Positions 1 through 5,349 of a stretch of 7,529 bases of DNA are shown here, one piece after another (position 1 is the first letter of the stretch; each line of letters starts with the position of its first letter). The notes under the pieces were generated by a model that made no database searches, was not told where the DNA came from, and saw only the letters and a program-made list of their open reading frames with translations. The stretch spans positions 1 to 7,529 of the forward strand of contig MHDY01000129.1 in the NCBI GenBank assembly GCA_001803705.1. The letters run 5' to 3'. Position numbers and translations under genes: made by a program. Origin of the DNA: Nitrospirae bacterium GWC2_56_14. GTDB taxonomy: Bacteria > Nitrospirota > UBA9217.

Positions 1-1303
1 CGAACTCAAAGTTTTCGTACCCAGAGTAGGGACGTTTTTTGCGGAAGTCCCAGTCAAATCCGCAGGCCCGAAGACCCGGCCCGGTGACGCCCCATTCGAC
101 GGCTTCTTCCCGCGTGTAGGCGCCGACGCCTTTGGTTCGGCCCTTGAAGATGCTGTTCTGCATGACAATGGAATCGTATTCCTTGAGCCGCGGCGGCAGA
201 TAGGCGAGAAAATTTCGCACCAGGCGGTCCCAGCCTTTCGGCAGGTCCTGTGCCACGCCGCCGATCCTGAACCATTCAGGATGCATGCGTCCGCCGCAGA
301 TGGCCTCGATAATATCGAAGATGCGCTCGCGGTCCGTGAACATGTAGAATACAGGCGAGAGCGCTCCCACGTCCTGGGCAAAAGTGCCGTACCAGACCAG
401 GTGACTGGCGATACGGAACAGCTCCGCCAGCATGACCCGGATCACTTGCGCCCGCGCAGGGACCTCGATGCCCGCCAGTTTCTCCACCGCGAGGCAGTAG
501 GCCATGTTGTTCATGACGCCGCCCAAATAGTCCACGCGGTCCGTGTAGGGGATGAAGGTGTGCCAGGTCTGGCGCTCTGCCATCTTTTCCGCGCCGCGGT
601 GATGATAGCCGATGTCGGGCACGCATTCCCTGATCTCCTCGCCGTCGAGCTGCAGGATGAACCGGATGAGGCCGTGCGTGCCCGGATGCTGAGGGCCGAG
701 GTTCAGGAACATGAAGTCCGTGTCTTCTGCCGTGCGCGTCATGCCCCAGTCCTCGGGCCTGAACTTGAGCGCCTGCTGCTCGATCGTTTCTTTCTCATCG
801 GAAAGCGTGAACGGTCCCATCTCGGTTGCGCGCGCAGGGTGGTCCTTGCGCAGGGGATGACCTATCCAGGTCGGCGGCATCAGTATCCGGCTCAGATGCG
901 GGTGACCGTCGAAGGTGATGCCGAAGAGGTCCCAGACCTCGCGTTCGTACCAGTTGGCTGACGGCCAGAGATGAGTGATCGTCTGAAGCGACGGAGCAGT
1001 ACCGATGAGCGCAACCTTGATGCGGATGTCGTCGTTGCGGTCATAGGAAAGAAGATGATAGACAACCGTAAAATCGCTTTGCGGCTGGTCCGGGCGGTGG
1101 CGGCGTACGCGTTCGTCTATAGCAGTGAGGTCGTACAGCATTTTATAGGGACGGTCGATGGCGTTTTTAAGATGACGGAGAATGTCGGGGGCTTTATCTT
1201 TCCTGACCCAGAGCGTGGGGATGTTGTCGCAGGTCTGCTGGACCGCAAGAATGGAGTCGCCGAAAGCTGAAGTGAGGTCGTTGATGATGGGATTTATGTT
1301 CAT
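1..1303 (-). CDS. nuoCD: NADH-quinone oxidoreductase subunit C/D, fused (partial, 3' end outside window)
   Basis: This gene encodes the fused NuoC and NuoD subunits of the peripheral arm of respiratory complex I, which moves electrons from NADH to quinone; NuoD helps form the quinone pocket next to cluster N2. Translation from 1303 to the left edge gives 434 residues with no stop. Residues 1-160 are the NuoC (30 kDa) domain, with the signature around WYEREVWDLFGI (118-129) followed by GHPHLSRIL. The NuoD (49 kDa) domain starts near 195, with NLGPQHPGTHG (201-211) and GYHHRGAEKMAE (232-243). From memory the protein closely resembles E. coli NuoCD, about 600 residues, so roughly 165 C-terminal residues are missing. 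The ATG at 1303 is the only plausible start: an in-frame stop lies at 1352-1354, and I see no ATG, GTG or TTG in frame between. No Shine-Dalgarno sequence precedes it. It follows nuoB after a 238-bp repeat-bearing gap. Confidence 0.97.
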   Translation of the reverse strand, partial: MNINPIINDLTSAFGDSILAVQQTCDNIPTLWVRKDKAPDILRHLKNAIDRPYKMLYDLTAIDERVRRHRPDQPQSDFTVVYHLLSYDRNDDIRIKVALIGTAPSLQTITHLWPSANWYEREVWDLFGITFDGHPHLSRILMPPTWIGHPLRKDHPARATEMGPFTLSDEKETIEQQALKFRPEDWGMTRTAEDTDFMFLNLGPQHPGTHGLIRFILQLDGEEIRECVPDIGYHHRGAEKMAERQTWHTFIPYTDRVDYLGGVMNNMAYCLAVEKLAGIEVPARAQVIRVMLAELFRIASHLVWYGTFAQDVGALSPVFYMFTDRERIFDIIEAICGGRMHPEWFRIGGVAQDLPKGWDRLVRNFLAYLPPRLKEYDSIVMQNSIFKGRTKGVGAYTREEAVEWGVTGPGLRACGFDWDFRKKRPYSGYENFEF

Positions 1304-1376
1304 AGTTAAGAATGAAGCAAGGATATTGACACTGACGGACGCTGAAAAAAGCTATGAGGAACCTTTCATGAAAATT

Positions 1377-1453
1377 ACCTCCCCAACCCCTCCTTGGAAA
1401 GGAGGGGCTACATAACAATCCCTCCCCTTACCAAGGGGAGGTTAGGTGGGGTG
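1377..1453. repeat. Double-hairpin palindromic intergenic element
   Basis: Two GC-rich palindromes lie side by side in the nuoB-nuoCD gap. The first has arms CCCCTCCTT (1387-1395) and AAGGAGGGG (1399-1407) around a 3-nt loop. The second has arms CCTCCCCTT (1421-1429) and AAGGGGAGG (1433-1441), also around 3 nt. The outer flanks, CCCCAACC (1381-1388) and GGTTAGGTGGGG (1440-1451), are an imperfect inverted repeat, so the whole unit is roughly symmetric. No T-run follows either hairpin on the nuo strand, so it is not a typical intrinsic terminator. The layout resembles REP/BIME-type or MITE-like dispersed elements. Whether other copies exist cannot be seen here. Confidence 0.75.
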
Positions 1454-1511
1454 CTTTTACCGGTGAACGCCATGTCGATGCAAAGCGTCGAGCTCTATAG
1501 CCTTATCATAA

Positions 1512-1531
1512 AAGATCAGTGAAGATCAGTG
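1512..1531. repeat. Perfect 10-bp tandem direct repeat
   Basis: The unit AAGATCAGTG occurs twice head to tail (1512-1521 and 1522-1531), just beyond the stop codon of nuoB in the gap before nuoCD. It may be a small slippage duplication. No function can be assigned. Confidence 0.6.
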
Positions 1532-1541
1532 TCAAAAAATC

Positions 1542-2156
1542 CTATACTTCATCGATCGGCCGCAAGATCGTCGCTTTCATGCGTTCTTCGCGCTTCAGGT
1601 CGCGCATGCACGGCATCTCGGGCCGCACAATGCCTTGCGGCCCAGCGGCCCAGGTCAGGGGCCGTCGCTCCTTGCCCACCATGTCCCGGAGCATGAGCAG
1701 CCCTTCCATGAACGCATCGGGGCGGGGCGGGCAGCCGGGTACATAGACGTCCACGGGCATGAACTTGTCCACGCCCTGGACCACGCTGTAGATATCGTAC
1801 ATGCCGCCGGAGTTGGCGCAGGACCCCATGGAGATGACCCAGCGGGGCGCCATCATCTGCTCGTAGAGCCTTCTGATCACAGGGGCCATCTTGACAAAGA
1901 CCGTGCCCGCGACGATCATCATATCGGCCTCGCGCGGCGTGCCGCGCATCACCTCCGCGCCGAAGCGGGCAATGTCGTACTTGCTGGTCAGGCTCGTGGC
2001 CATTTCCACGTAGCAGCAGGAAAGACCGAAGTTGAAGGGCCAGATGGAATTCTTTCTGCCCCAGGCAAGCATGTCCTGCAGACGGGTGAACAGGATACTT
2101 TGGCGCACGGCGTCATCGAGGGGGTCGCGGTCGGTTTTCGTTATTGAGTAGTTCAT
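1542..2156 (-). CDS. nuoB: NADH-quinone oxidoreductase subunit B
   Basis: NuoB (PSST) carries the terminal iron-sulfur cluster N2, which passes electrons to quinone at the NuoB/NuoD interface of complex I. The 204-residue protein has all four expected N2 ligands: adjacent C47 and C48 in GLSCCYVEM, C113 in GSCANSGG and C142 in VPGCPPRP. Their 65- and 29-residue spacings match the E. coli protein. Other family blocks are WGRKNSIWPFNFG (32-44) and MYDIYSVVQGVDKF (119-132). Length is near the family's usual 160-220. The gene lies between nuoA and nuoCD on the same strand, the standard order. The start codon is six bases from a heptanucleotide repeat array and has no recognisable ribosome binding site. 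The N-terminus resembles E. coli NuoB in style, which supports this start. Confidence 0.97.
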   Translation of the reverse strand: MNYSITKTDRDPLDDAVRQSILFTRLQDMLAWGRKNSIWPFNFGLSCCYVEMATSLTSKYDIARFGAEVMRGTPREADMMIVAGTVFVKMAPVIRRLYEQMMAPRWVISMGSCANSGGMYDIYSVVQGVDKFMPVDVYVPGCPPRPDAFMEGLLMLRDMVGKERRPLTWAAGPQGIVRPEMPCMRDLKREERMKATILRPIDEV

Positions 2157-2162
2157 AATTAT

Positions 2163-2218
2163 AGTCAGGAGTCAGGAGTCAGGAGTCAGGAGCCAGGAGC
2201 CAGTAGTCAGGAGTTTGG
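2163..2218. repeat. Heptanucleotide tandem repeat array (AGTCAGG-type)
   Basis: Eight units of 7 bp run head to tail. Four perfect AGTCAGG copies (2163-2190) are followed by AGCCAGG, AGCCAGT, AGTCAGG and a degenerate AGTTTGG. In the nuo mRNA it reads as CCTGACT-type units and ends six bases before the nuoB start codon. It holds no reading frame of interest. Similar period-7 intergenic arrays are, to my recollection, common in some Deltaproteobacteria and Nitrospirota genomes. Confidence 0.85.
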
Positions 2219-2248
2219 AGGGAAGGTAGGAATCAGACAATGACCCTT

Positions 2249-2279
2249 CCCTAGACCCTGGACCCTGAACCCTGGACCC
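2249..2279. repeat. Second heptanucleotide array (CCCTGGA-type)
   Basis: Four 7-bp units, CCCTAGA, CCCTGGA, CCCTGAA and CCCTGGA (2249-2276), plus the start of a fifth, lie between the nuoA stop codon and the AGTCAGG array. The period equals that of the neighbouring array but the unit differs. Together the two arrays fill most of the 130-bp gap between nuoA and nuoB. Confidence 0.75.
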
Positions 2280-2286
2280 AGAATTT

Positions 2287-2688
2287 TCAACTCCGAACTC
2301 TTTTTTCCGGCGTTCTCCATTCAAGAGCACCCAGCCTCCAAAGATACACCAGCGCTGCAGCAAGGACGCCGATGAAGATCAGCATTTCAGCATACCCGGC
2401 CCAGCCGGCCTCGCGGACCGAGACGGCCCAGGCATAGACGAAGACGGACTCCAGGTCGAAGATGACGAAGAACATGGCGATAAGGTAGAATTTGACGTCG
2501 AAGCGGACACGGGCCGTGCCGGTGGACAGGATGCCTGACTCGTAGGGTTCATCGGTCTGCTTCTCGCGGTGGCGTTCGCCGAGGAAGTACGACAAGGACA
2601 GCATGGCTGTTACGAGCAGAAGGACCGCTGCGAAGTACAGTGCCAGCGGCCAAAGGGATGATGACGGCGGTCCGGGAATGGAATTCAA
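2287..2688 (-). CDS. nuoA: NADH-quinone oxidoreductase subunit A (TTG start)
   Basis: NuoA is a small membrane subunit of complex I at the junction of the peripheral and membrane arms. From the TTG at 2688 the protein has 133 residues, in the usual 115-150 range. It has three hydrophobic segments: near residues 13-37, the stretch around FYLIAMFFVIFDLESVF, and one around AEMLIFIGVLAAALVYLW. The family-typical DVKFYLIAMFFVIFDLE block holds the conserved acidic pair, and YESG lies in the loop before it. The frame stays open to an ATG at 2820, but that start is unlikely. AAGGAG (2695-2700) sits six bases before the TTG, and a sigma70-like promoter (2723-2750) lies between the two starts. This is the first gene of the nuo operon; nuoB follows after a 130-bp repeat-filled gap. 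Confidence 0.93.
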   Translation of the reverse strand: MNSIPGPPSSSLWPLALYFAAVLLLVTAMLSLSYFLGERHREKQTDEPYESGILSTGTARVRFDVKFYLIAMFFVIFDLESVFVYAWAVSVREAGWAGYAEMLIFIGVLAAALVYLWRLGALEWRTPEKRVRS

Positions 2689-2694
2689 GTGCGG

Positions 2695-2700
2695 CTCCTT
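2695..2700 (-). promoter_or_regulatory. Ribosome binding site of nuoA
   Basis: AAGGAG on the minus strand lies six bases upstream of a TTG codon at 2688. It is the main reason for choosing that start over the ATG at 2820, and it gives a NuoA of normal length. Confidence 0.75.
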
Positions 2701-2722
2701 CGTGCTGACATGCGTATAAAAA

Positions 2723-2750
2723 AGAATATCACAGCCGGGACGAATGTCAA
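2723..2750 (-). promoter_or_regulatory. Sigma70-like promoter of the nuo operon
   Basis: On the minus strand a perfect TTGACA (-35, 2750-2745) is followed after 16 bp by TATTCT (-10, 2728-2723), which matches the consensus at four of six positions. Transcription would start near 2716, giving a leader of about 28 nt before the TTG start of nuoA. Its -35 box is 29 bp from that of the divergent FKBP promoter. Confidence 0.6.
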
Positions 2751-2779
2751 GAACAGGATTGTGCCAACAGATTGAAAGG

Positions 2780-2806
2780 TTGACAAAAATCATGAAGGCT
2801 GATAAT
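2780..2806 (+). promoter_or_regulatory. Probable sigma70-like promoter of the FKBP gene
   Basis: A perfect TTGACA (2780-2785) is followed by GATAAT (2801-2806), a five-of-six -10 match with a short 15-bp spacer. A 17-bp spacer would instead give the poorer TAATGT. Transcription would start around 2813, leaving a leader of about 70 nt that contains the palindrome at 2852-2868. Confidence 0.45.
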
Positions 2807-2851
2807 GTATCCGTCATCATAGCGAAGGTATGACACCTTCAATTTTGAGCC

Positions 2852-2868
2852 TACGTATACCATACGTA
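2852..2868 (+). promoter_or_regulatory. Perfect inverted repeat TACGTAT-ACC-ATACGTA in the FKBP leader
   Basis: Seven-base arms (2852-2858 and 2862-2868) flank a 3-base centre, directly before the AAGGAGG ribosome binding site (2871-2877). As DNA it has the size of a dimeric repressor operator. As RNA it would make a weak 7-bp stem next to the ribosome binding site. No regulator can be named. Confidence 0.45.
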
Positions 2869-2870
2869 CA

Positions 2871-2877
2871 AAGGAGG
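2871..2877 (+). promoter_or_regulatory. Ribosome binding site of the FKBP gene
   Basis: AAGGAGG ends four bases before the ATG at 2882. An ATG at 2878 lies only one base behind it in another frame and leads to a protein with no family features, so 2882 is the start. Confidence 0.7.
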
Positions 2878-2881
2878 ATGT

Positions 2882-3604
2882 ATGAAGTTACGCTTTGCAG
2901 TTGCATTGTGTCTGGTGCTCGTTGCAGGACAGGCACGGGCGGCAGGGGACGTGGAGATAAAGACCGAGAAGCAAAAGCTGAGCTACAGCATCGGAGTGAA
3001 TGCCGGGCATTCCATGAAGGAAAGCCTCAAGACCCAGGCAATCGACGTCGACCCGGTCGTTCTCTTAAAAGGGTTGAACGACGGTATTACCGATGCGAAG
3101 CAGCAGATGGGCGAGGAGGAAATGAAGAAGATCCTTGAGGATTTGCAAAAAACGCTGATGGCGAAACAGCAGGAACAGGCGGCAAAACAGCAGGAGCAGG
3201 CAAAGGCCGTTTCTGAAAAGAACAAAAAAGAAGGGGAAGCCTTCCTCGCGGCCAACAAAAAGAAAGACGGCGTTATCACCATGCCGAGCGGTCTGCAGTA
3301 CAAGGTACTGACTGCAGGCAAAGGCAAGTCTCCCAAGGCCACGGATACGGTGACCGTGAACTATAAAGGCACGCTGATCGACGGCACGGAGTTCGACAGT
3401 TCCTACAAGCGCGGGAAACCGGCGTCCTTCCCCCTGAACCAGGTGATCCCGGGATGGACCGAAGCGGTGCAACTCATGAAGGAAGGGGCCAAGTGGGAGC
3501 TCTATATCCCCTCGAGCCTTGCCTACGGCGAGCGCGGCGCCGGTGCCAACATCGGCGGTAATGCCACGCTGATCTTCGAAGTGGAACTTTTATCGATCAA
3601 GTAA
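2882..3604 (+). CDS. Periplasmic FKBP-type peptidyl-prolyl cis-trans isomerase (FkpA/Mip-like)
   Basis: This protein likely catalyses prolyl isomerisation and acts as a folding chaperone in the periplasm. The 240-residue product starts with a signal peptide (hydrophobic core 5-16, probable cleavage after ARA at 20). Residues 25-75 form an FkpA/Mip-type N-terminal dimerisation domain (LSYSIGVNAG, then DPVVLLKGLNDG). A charged helical linker (78-128) includes the heptad AKQQEQA twice in tandem (94-107). The FKBP domain spans about 134-240. By comparison with human FKBP12 the active-site residues appear intact: Y161, F171, D172, F183, V188, I189, W192, Y215 and F232. Length matches FkpA and Mip (230-270). 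It has its own likely promoter and ribosome binding site, is divergent from nuoA, and ends at a hairpin terminator. A Mip-like surface role is possible but cannot be judged here. Confidence 0.93.
   Translation: MKLRFAVALCLVLVAGQARAAGDVEIKTEKQKLSYSIGVNAGHSMKESLKTQAIDVDPVVLLKGLNDGITDAKQQMGEEEMKKILEDLQKTLMAKQQEQAAKQQEQAKAVSEKNKKEGEAFLAANKKKDGVITMPSGLQYKVLTAGKGKSPKATDTVTVNYKGTLIDGTEFDSSYKRGKPASFPLNQVIPGWTEAVQLMKEGAKWELYIPSSLAYGERGAGANIGGNATLIFEVELLSIK
3161..3202 (+). repeat. In-frame 21-bp tandem duplication in the FKBP linker
   Basis: Codons 94-100 and 101-107 both encode AKQQEQA, and the two 21-bp DNA units (3161-3181 and 3182-3202) differ at only a few third positions. The duplication lengthens the coiled linker between the dimerisation and FKBP domains by two helical turns without breaking the frame. 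Confidence 0.7.
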
Positions 3605-3629
3605 GCAGTACCGTGATGTGCGTAAGCTC

Positions 3630-3658
3630 AGGCCGGCCTTCGGGCCGGCCTTCTGTTT
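3630..3658 (+). terminator. UUCG hairpin, intrinsic terminator after the FKBP gene
   Basis: A 9-bp stem with arms AGGCCGGCC (3630-3638) and GGCCGGCCT (3643-3651) closes on a TTCG tetraloop with a C-G closing pair, an exceptionally stable loop. The T-rich TTCTGTTT follows. The tract is imperfect, so some read-through into the TPR gene is possible. Confidence 0.7.
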
Positions 3659-3678
3659 ATGAGAAGGGAGGGGATACC

Positions 3679-4332
3679 ATGCGATACCTGGTTATCATCG
3701 CACTACTGTCCATGAGCGTGCCAGGCGAATGCCTTGCCTGGAAAGAAGCGGTTCTGTCCATTCCCCCGGCACAGCGGCAGCAGGCGAACAACTGGTTCGC
3801 GAAAGGCTCTCAGTTGGAGAACCGCGGGGAATACGATGCGGCGATAGCTGCGTATTCCCGGGCAGTGGAACTGGATGCGACGCATGTACAGGCCTATATC
3901 GGCCGCGGGTTTGCGCAGAGCATGAAGGGGAACTATGACCAGGCTATTCGCGATTATACGAAGGCCATAGAGCTGGACCGGTGGTCCGTAGCGGCATACA
4001 ATAACCGGGGGCAGGCATATGCCAGGAAGAAAAACTATGACCTGGCGATCAAGGATTACAGCAAGGCCATTGACTTCAATACGAACAACCCCGTGTACTA
4101 TTACAACCGGGGCGCCGCCTATGCGGCGCAAGGAAAGTATGAACCGGCTATCCAGGATTATAATGTTGCTCTGGCCTTCGACCTGAAGAACGCTGAGGCC
4201 TATGCCAACCGCGGCGCCGCCTACTATAAGGCGGGAAATAGGCAGCAGGCCATTGCTGATCTTAAAATAGCTTGTGACTTGGGTGTCGGTACTGCCTGCA
4301 AGAACCTGCAGATCGCTGAGGGAAAGAACTAG
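3679..4332 (+). CDS. Secreted tetratricopeptide (TPR) repeat protein, five repeats
   Basis: The 217-residue product has a signal peptide (MRYLVIIALLSMSV, likely cleaved after CLA at 20; C18 is not in a lipobox). It is then almost wholly TPR: five consecutive 34-residue repeats at 35-68, 69-102, 103-136, 137-170 and 171-204. Each has the family pattern of a Gly-Ala helix A and an AIxDYxxAI helix B. The last repeat ends in the ACDLG...ACKNL style seen at the C-terminus of many such proteins. TPR arrays bind other proteins, so a periplasmic scaffold or assembly role is likely, but no partner or catalytic function can be named. The start at 3679 follows GGGAGGGG (3667-3674). Starting earlier, at 3613, would translate the terminator hairpin and bury the signal peptide. 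The gene follows the FKBP gene by 74 bp and may share its transcript by read-through. Confidence 0.9.
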   Translation: MRYLVIIALLSMSVPGECLAWKEAVLSIPPAQRQQANNWFAKGSQLENRGEYDAAIAAYSRAVELDATHVQAYIGRGFAQSMKGNYDQAIRDYTKAIELDRWSVAAYNNRGQAYARKKNYDLAIKDYSKAIDFNTNNPVYYYNRGAAYAAQGKYEPAIQDYNVALAFDLKNAEAYANRGAAYYKAGNRQQAIADLKIACDLGVGTACKNLQIAEGKN

Positions 4333-4451
4333 AATGACAACGCAAGTGATTTTCGATTCTTTACGAATGTAACTTCTTCCATCCACGCCATACTATCTGC
4401 TGCTGCCTGTTCAAGCGGTGTCGTAACCTCGGCCCCGGATCATTTTCCCTC

Positions 4452-5237
4452 TTACACCGGCCCGTCCCATTCCTTCAGTTTTGCCGTGATGAACGAGATG
4501 ATCTCTTCATGCTCTTCCGTGCCGCGGTCCCTGATCCGCAGGGGACCGCCAAAGGCGAAATGCACCGGACGCGCCGGGTCTATCTTGCCGTAATCCTTCA
4601 GAAACGAACCGTTGCCCCAGGCGTCCGTTTTGAGCGCGATGGGGACGATGGGAACGCCCGCCTTTTTCGCCAGCTTGATCCCGATGGTGTTGAATGCAGC
4701 CGGGTCGAAGACCGCGGAACGAGTGGTCTGGGGAAAGATGATGATCGAAAGGCCGGCGGCGAGCCTTGCCGTACCCCCGTCCAGGACCGCTTTGAAATCA
4801 TCCCGGGCATTTACCCTGCCGACCGTGATCGGGTTCCGCGCGCGCATGATGTGCTTGAAGATTGGGTAGTCGACCAGGCTCTGCTTCACCACAAAGGTCG
4901 TGTCCTTGATCGGCGCAATGAGCGTCGGAAGCACAAAGGTCTCGAGCGTGCTCATGTGGTTCCCGATGAACACGCAGGGGCCGCCAAAAGAGGTGATGTT
5001 CTCAAAGCCCGTCACCTCCATGGTCACGCCGACACGTTCAAGAGCGCGGAGCGTAAGCAGACTGTCGCGGCACCAATCGGACGTGGCGTAGCTCCCGTGT
5101 TTTGCCTGTTTGCTGCCAGCGCCGACGATCCTGATCAGGTCCCGGTAAAAAGTGAGCGACGGGAAAGTTTTTGCCGGAAAAGAGATGCTTTGTCTGGTGG
5201 TTGTGTAGCGGTTGTTTTCAATGGTTAACGTATCCAC
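4452..5237 (-). CDS. PlsC-like 1-acylglycerol-3-phosphate acyltransferase family protein (GTG start)
   Basis: The protein belongs to the glycerolipid acyltransferase (PlsC/LPLAT) superfamily, which moves acyl chains from acyl-ACP or acyl-CoA to lysophosphatidate or related acceptors at the inner membrane. From the GTG at 5237 it has 261 residues, the usual PlsC size. Block I is GNHMSTLETF with H94 but Glu at 99, where the family has Asp (HX4D). Block III reads FPQTTRS (168-174) instead of FPEGTRS. Block IV is VPIVPIAL (195-202). The start is set by AGGAG (5245-5249) seven bases before the GTG; an upstream ATG at 5447 would run through the 3' end of the neighbouring gene and give a basic, low-complexity N-terminus. 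It lies 112 bp downstream of the GGDEF/EAL gene on the same strand, possibly co-transcribed. It may be a non-PlsC acceptor branch such as an ornithine- or lyso-lipid acyltransferase; substrate is uncertain. Confidence 0.88.
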   Translation of the reverse strand: MDTLTIENNRYTTTRQSISFPAKTFPSLTFYRDLIRIVGAGSKQAKHGSYATSDWCRDSLLTLRALERVGVTMEVTGFENITSFGGPCVFIGNHMSTLETFVLPTLIAPIKDTTFVVKQSLVDYPIFKHIMRARNPITVGRVNARDDFKAVLDGGTARLAAGLSIIIFPQTTRSAVFDPAAFNTIGIKLAKKAGVPIVPIALKTDAWGNGSFLKDYGKIDPARPVHFAFGGPLRIRDRGTEEHEEIISFITAKLKEWDGPV

Positions 5238-5244
5238 GGAAATT

Positions 5245-5249
5245 CTCCT
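5245..5249 (-). promoter_or_regulatory. Ribosome binding site fixing the acyltransferase GTG start
   Basis: AGGAG on the minus strand lies seven bases before the GTG at 5237. It decides the start in favour of a 261-residue protein over the longer 331-residue reading frame. Confidence 0.7.
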
Positions 5250-5349
5250 GCGCGGGGATGTGCGAACTGCCTCTGAATGCTGCGCAGTATACCACGGCGG
5301 GGGCCGGGTACGGAAGGAAAAATGCGGAGCTTGTCTCGCAAAACGGGTT

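Noticed and set aside
281..961. A 226-codon plus-strand reading frame antisense to nuoCD
   Set aside because: It is the complement of the nuoCD coding sequence, has no family features and no ribosome binding site. The minus strand encodes an unmistakable NuoC/NuoD protein.
1387..1441. Intrinsic terminators between nuoB and nuoCD
   Set aside because: The stems are strong but neither is followed by a T-run on the nuo strand, and termination would cut off an essential part of the operon. A dispersed repeat is more likely.
2163..2279. CRISPR array
   Set aside because: The repeats are 7-bp units in direct tandem with no unique spacers and no cas genes nearby.
2689..2820. N-terminal extension of NuoA from the ATG at 2820
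   Set aside because: The extension contains the likely nuo promoter, lacks a binding site, and would add 44 residues not typical of NuoA. TTG at 2688 has a good AAGGAG.
2882..4332. FKBP and TPR genes as part of a new secretion or toxin system
   Set aside because: Both are common stand-alone periplasmic proteins, and no secretion or toxin component lies beside them in this window.
4333..4451. Terminator or small gene in the convergent gap between the TPR and acyltransferase genes
   Set aside because: I found no convincing hairpin with a T-run on either strand and no supported reading frame in these 119 bp.
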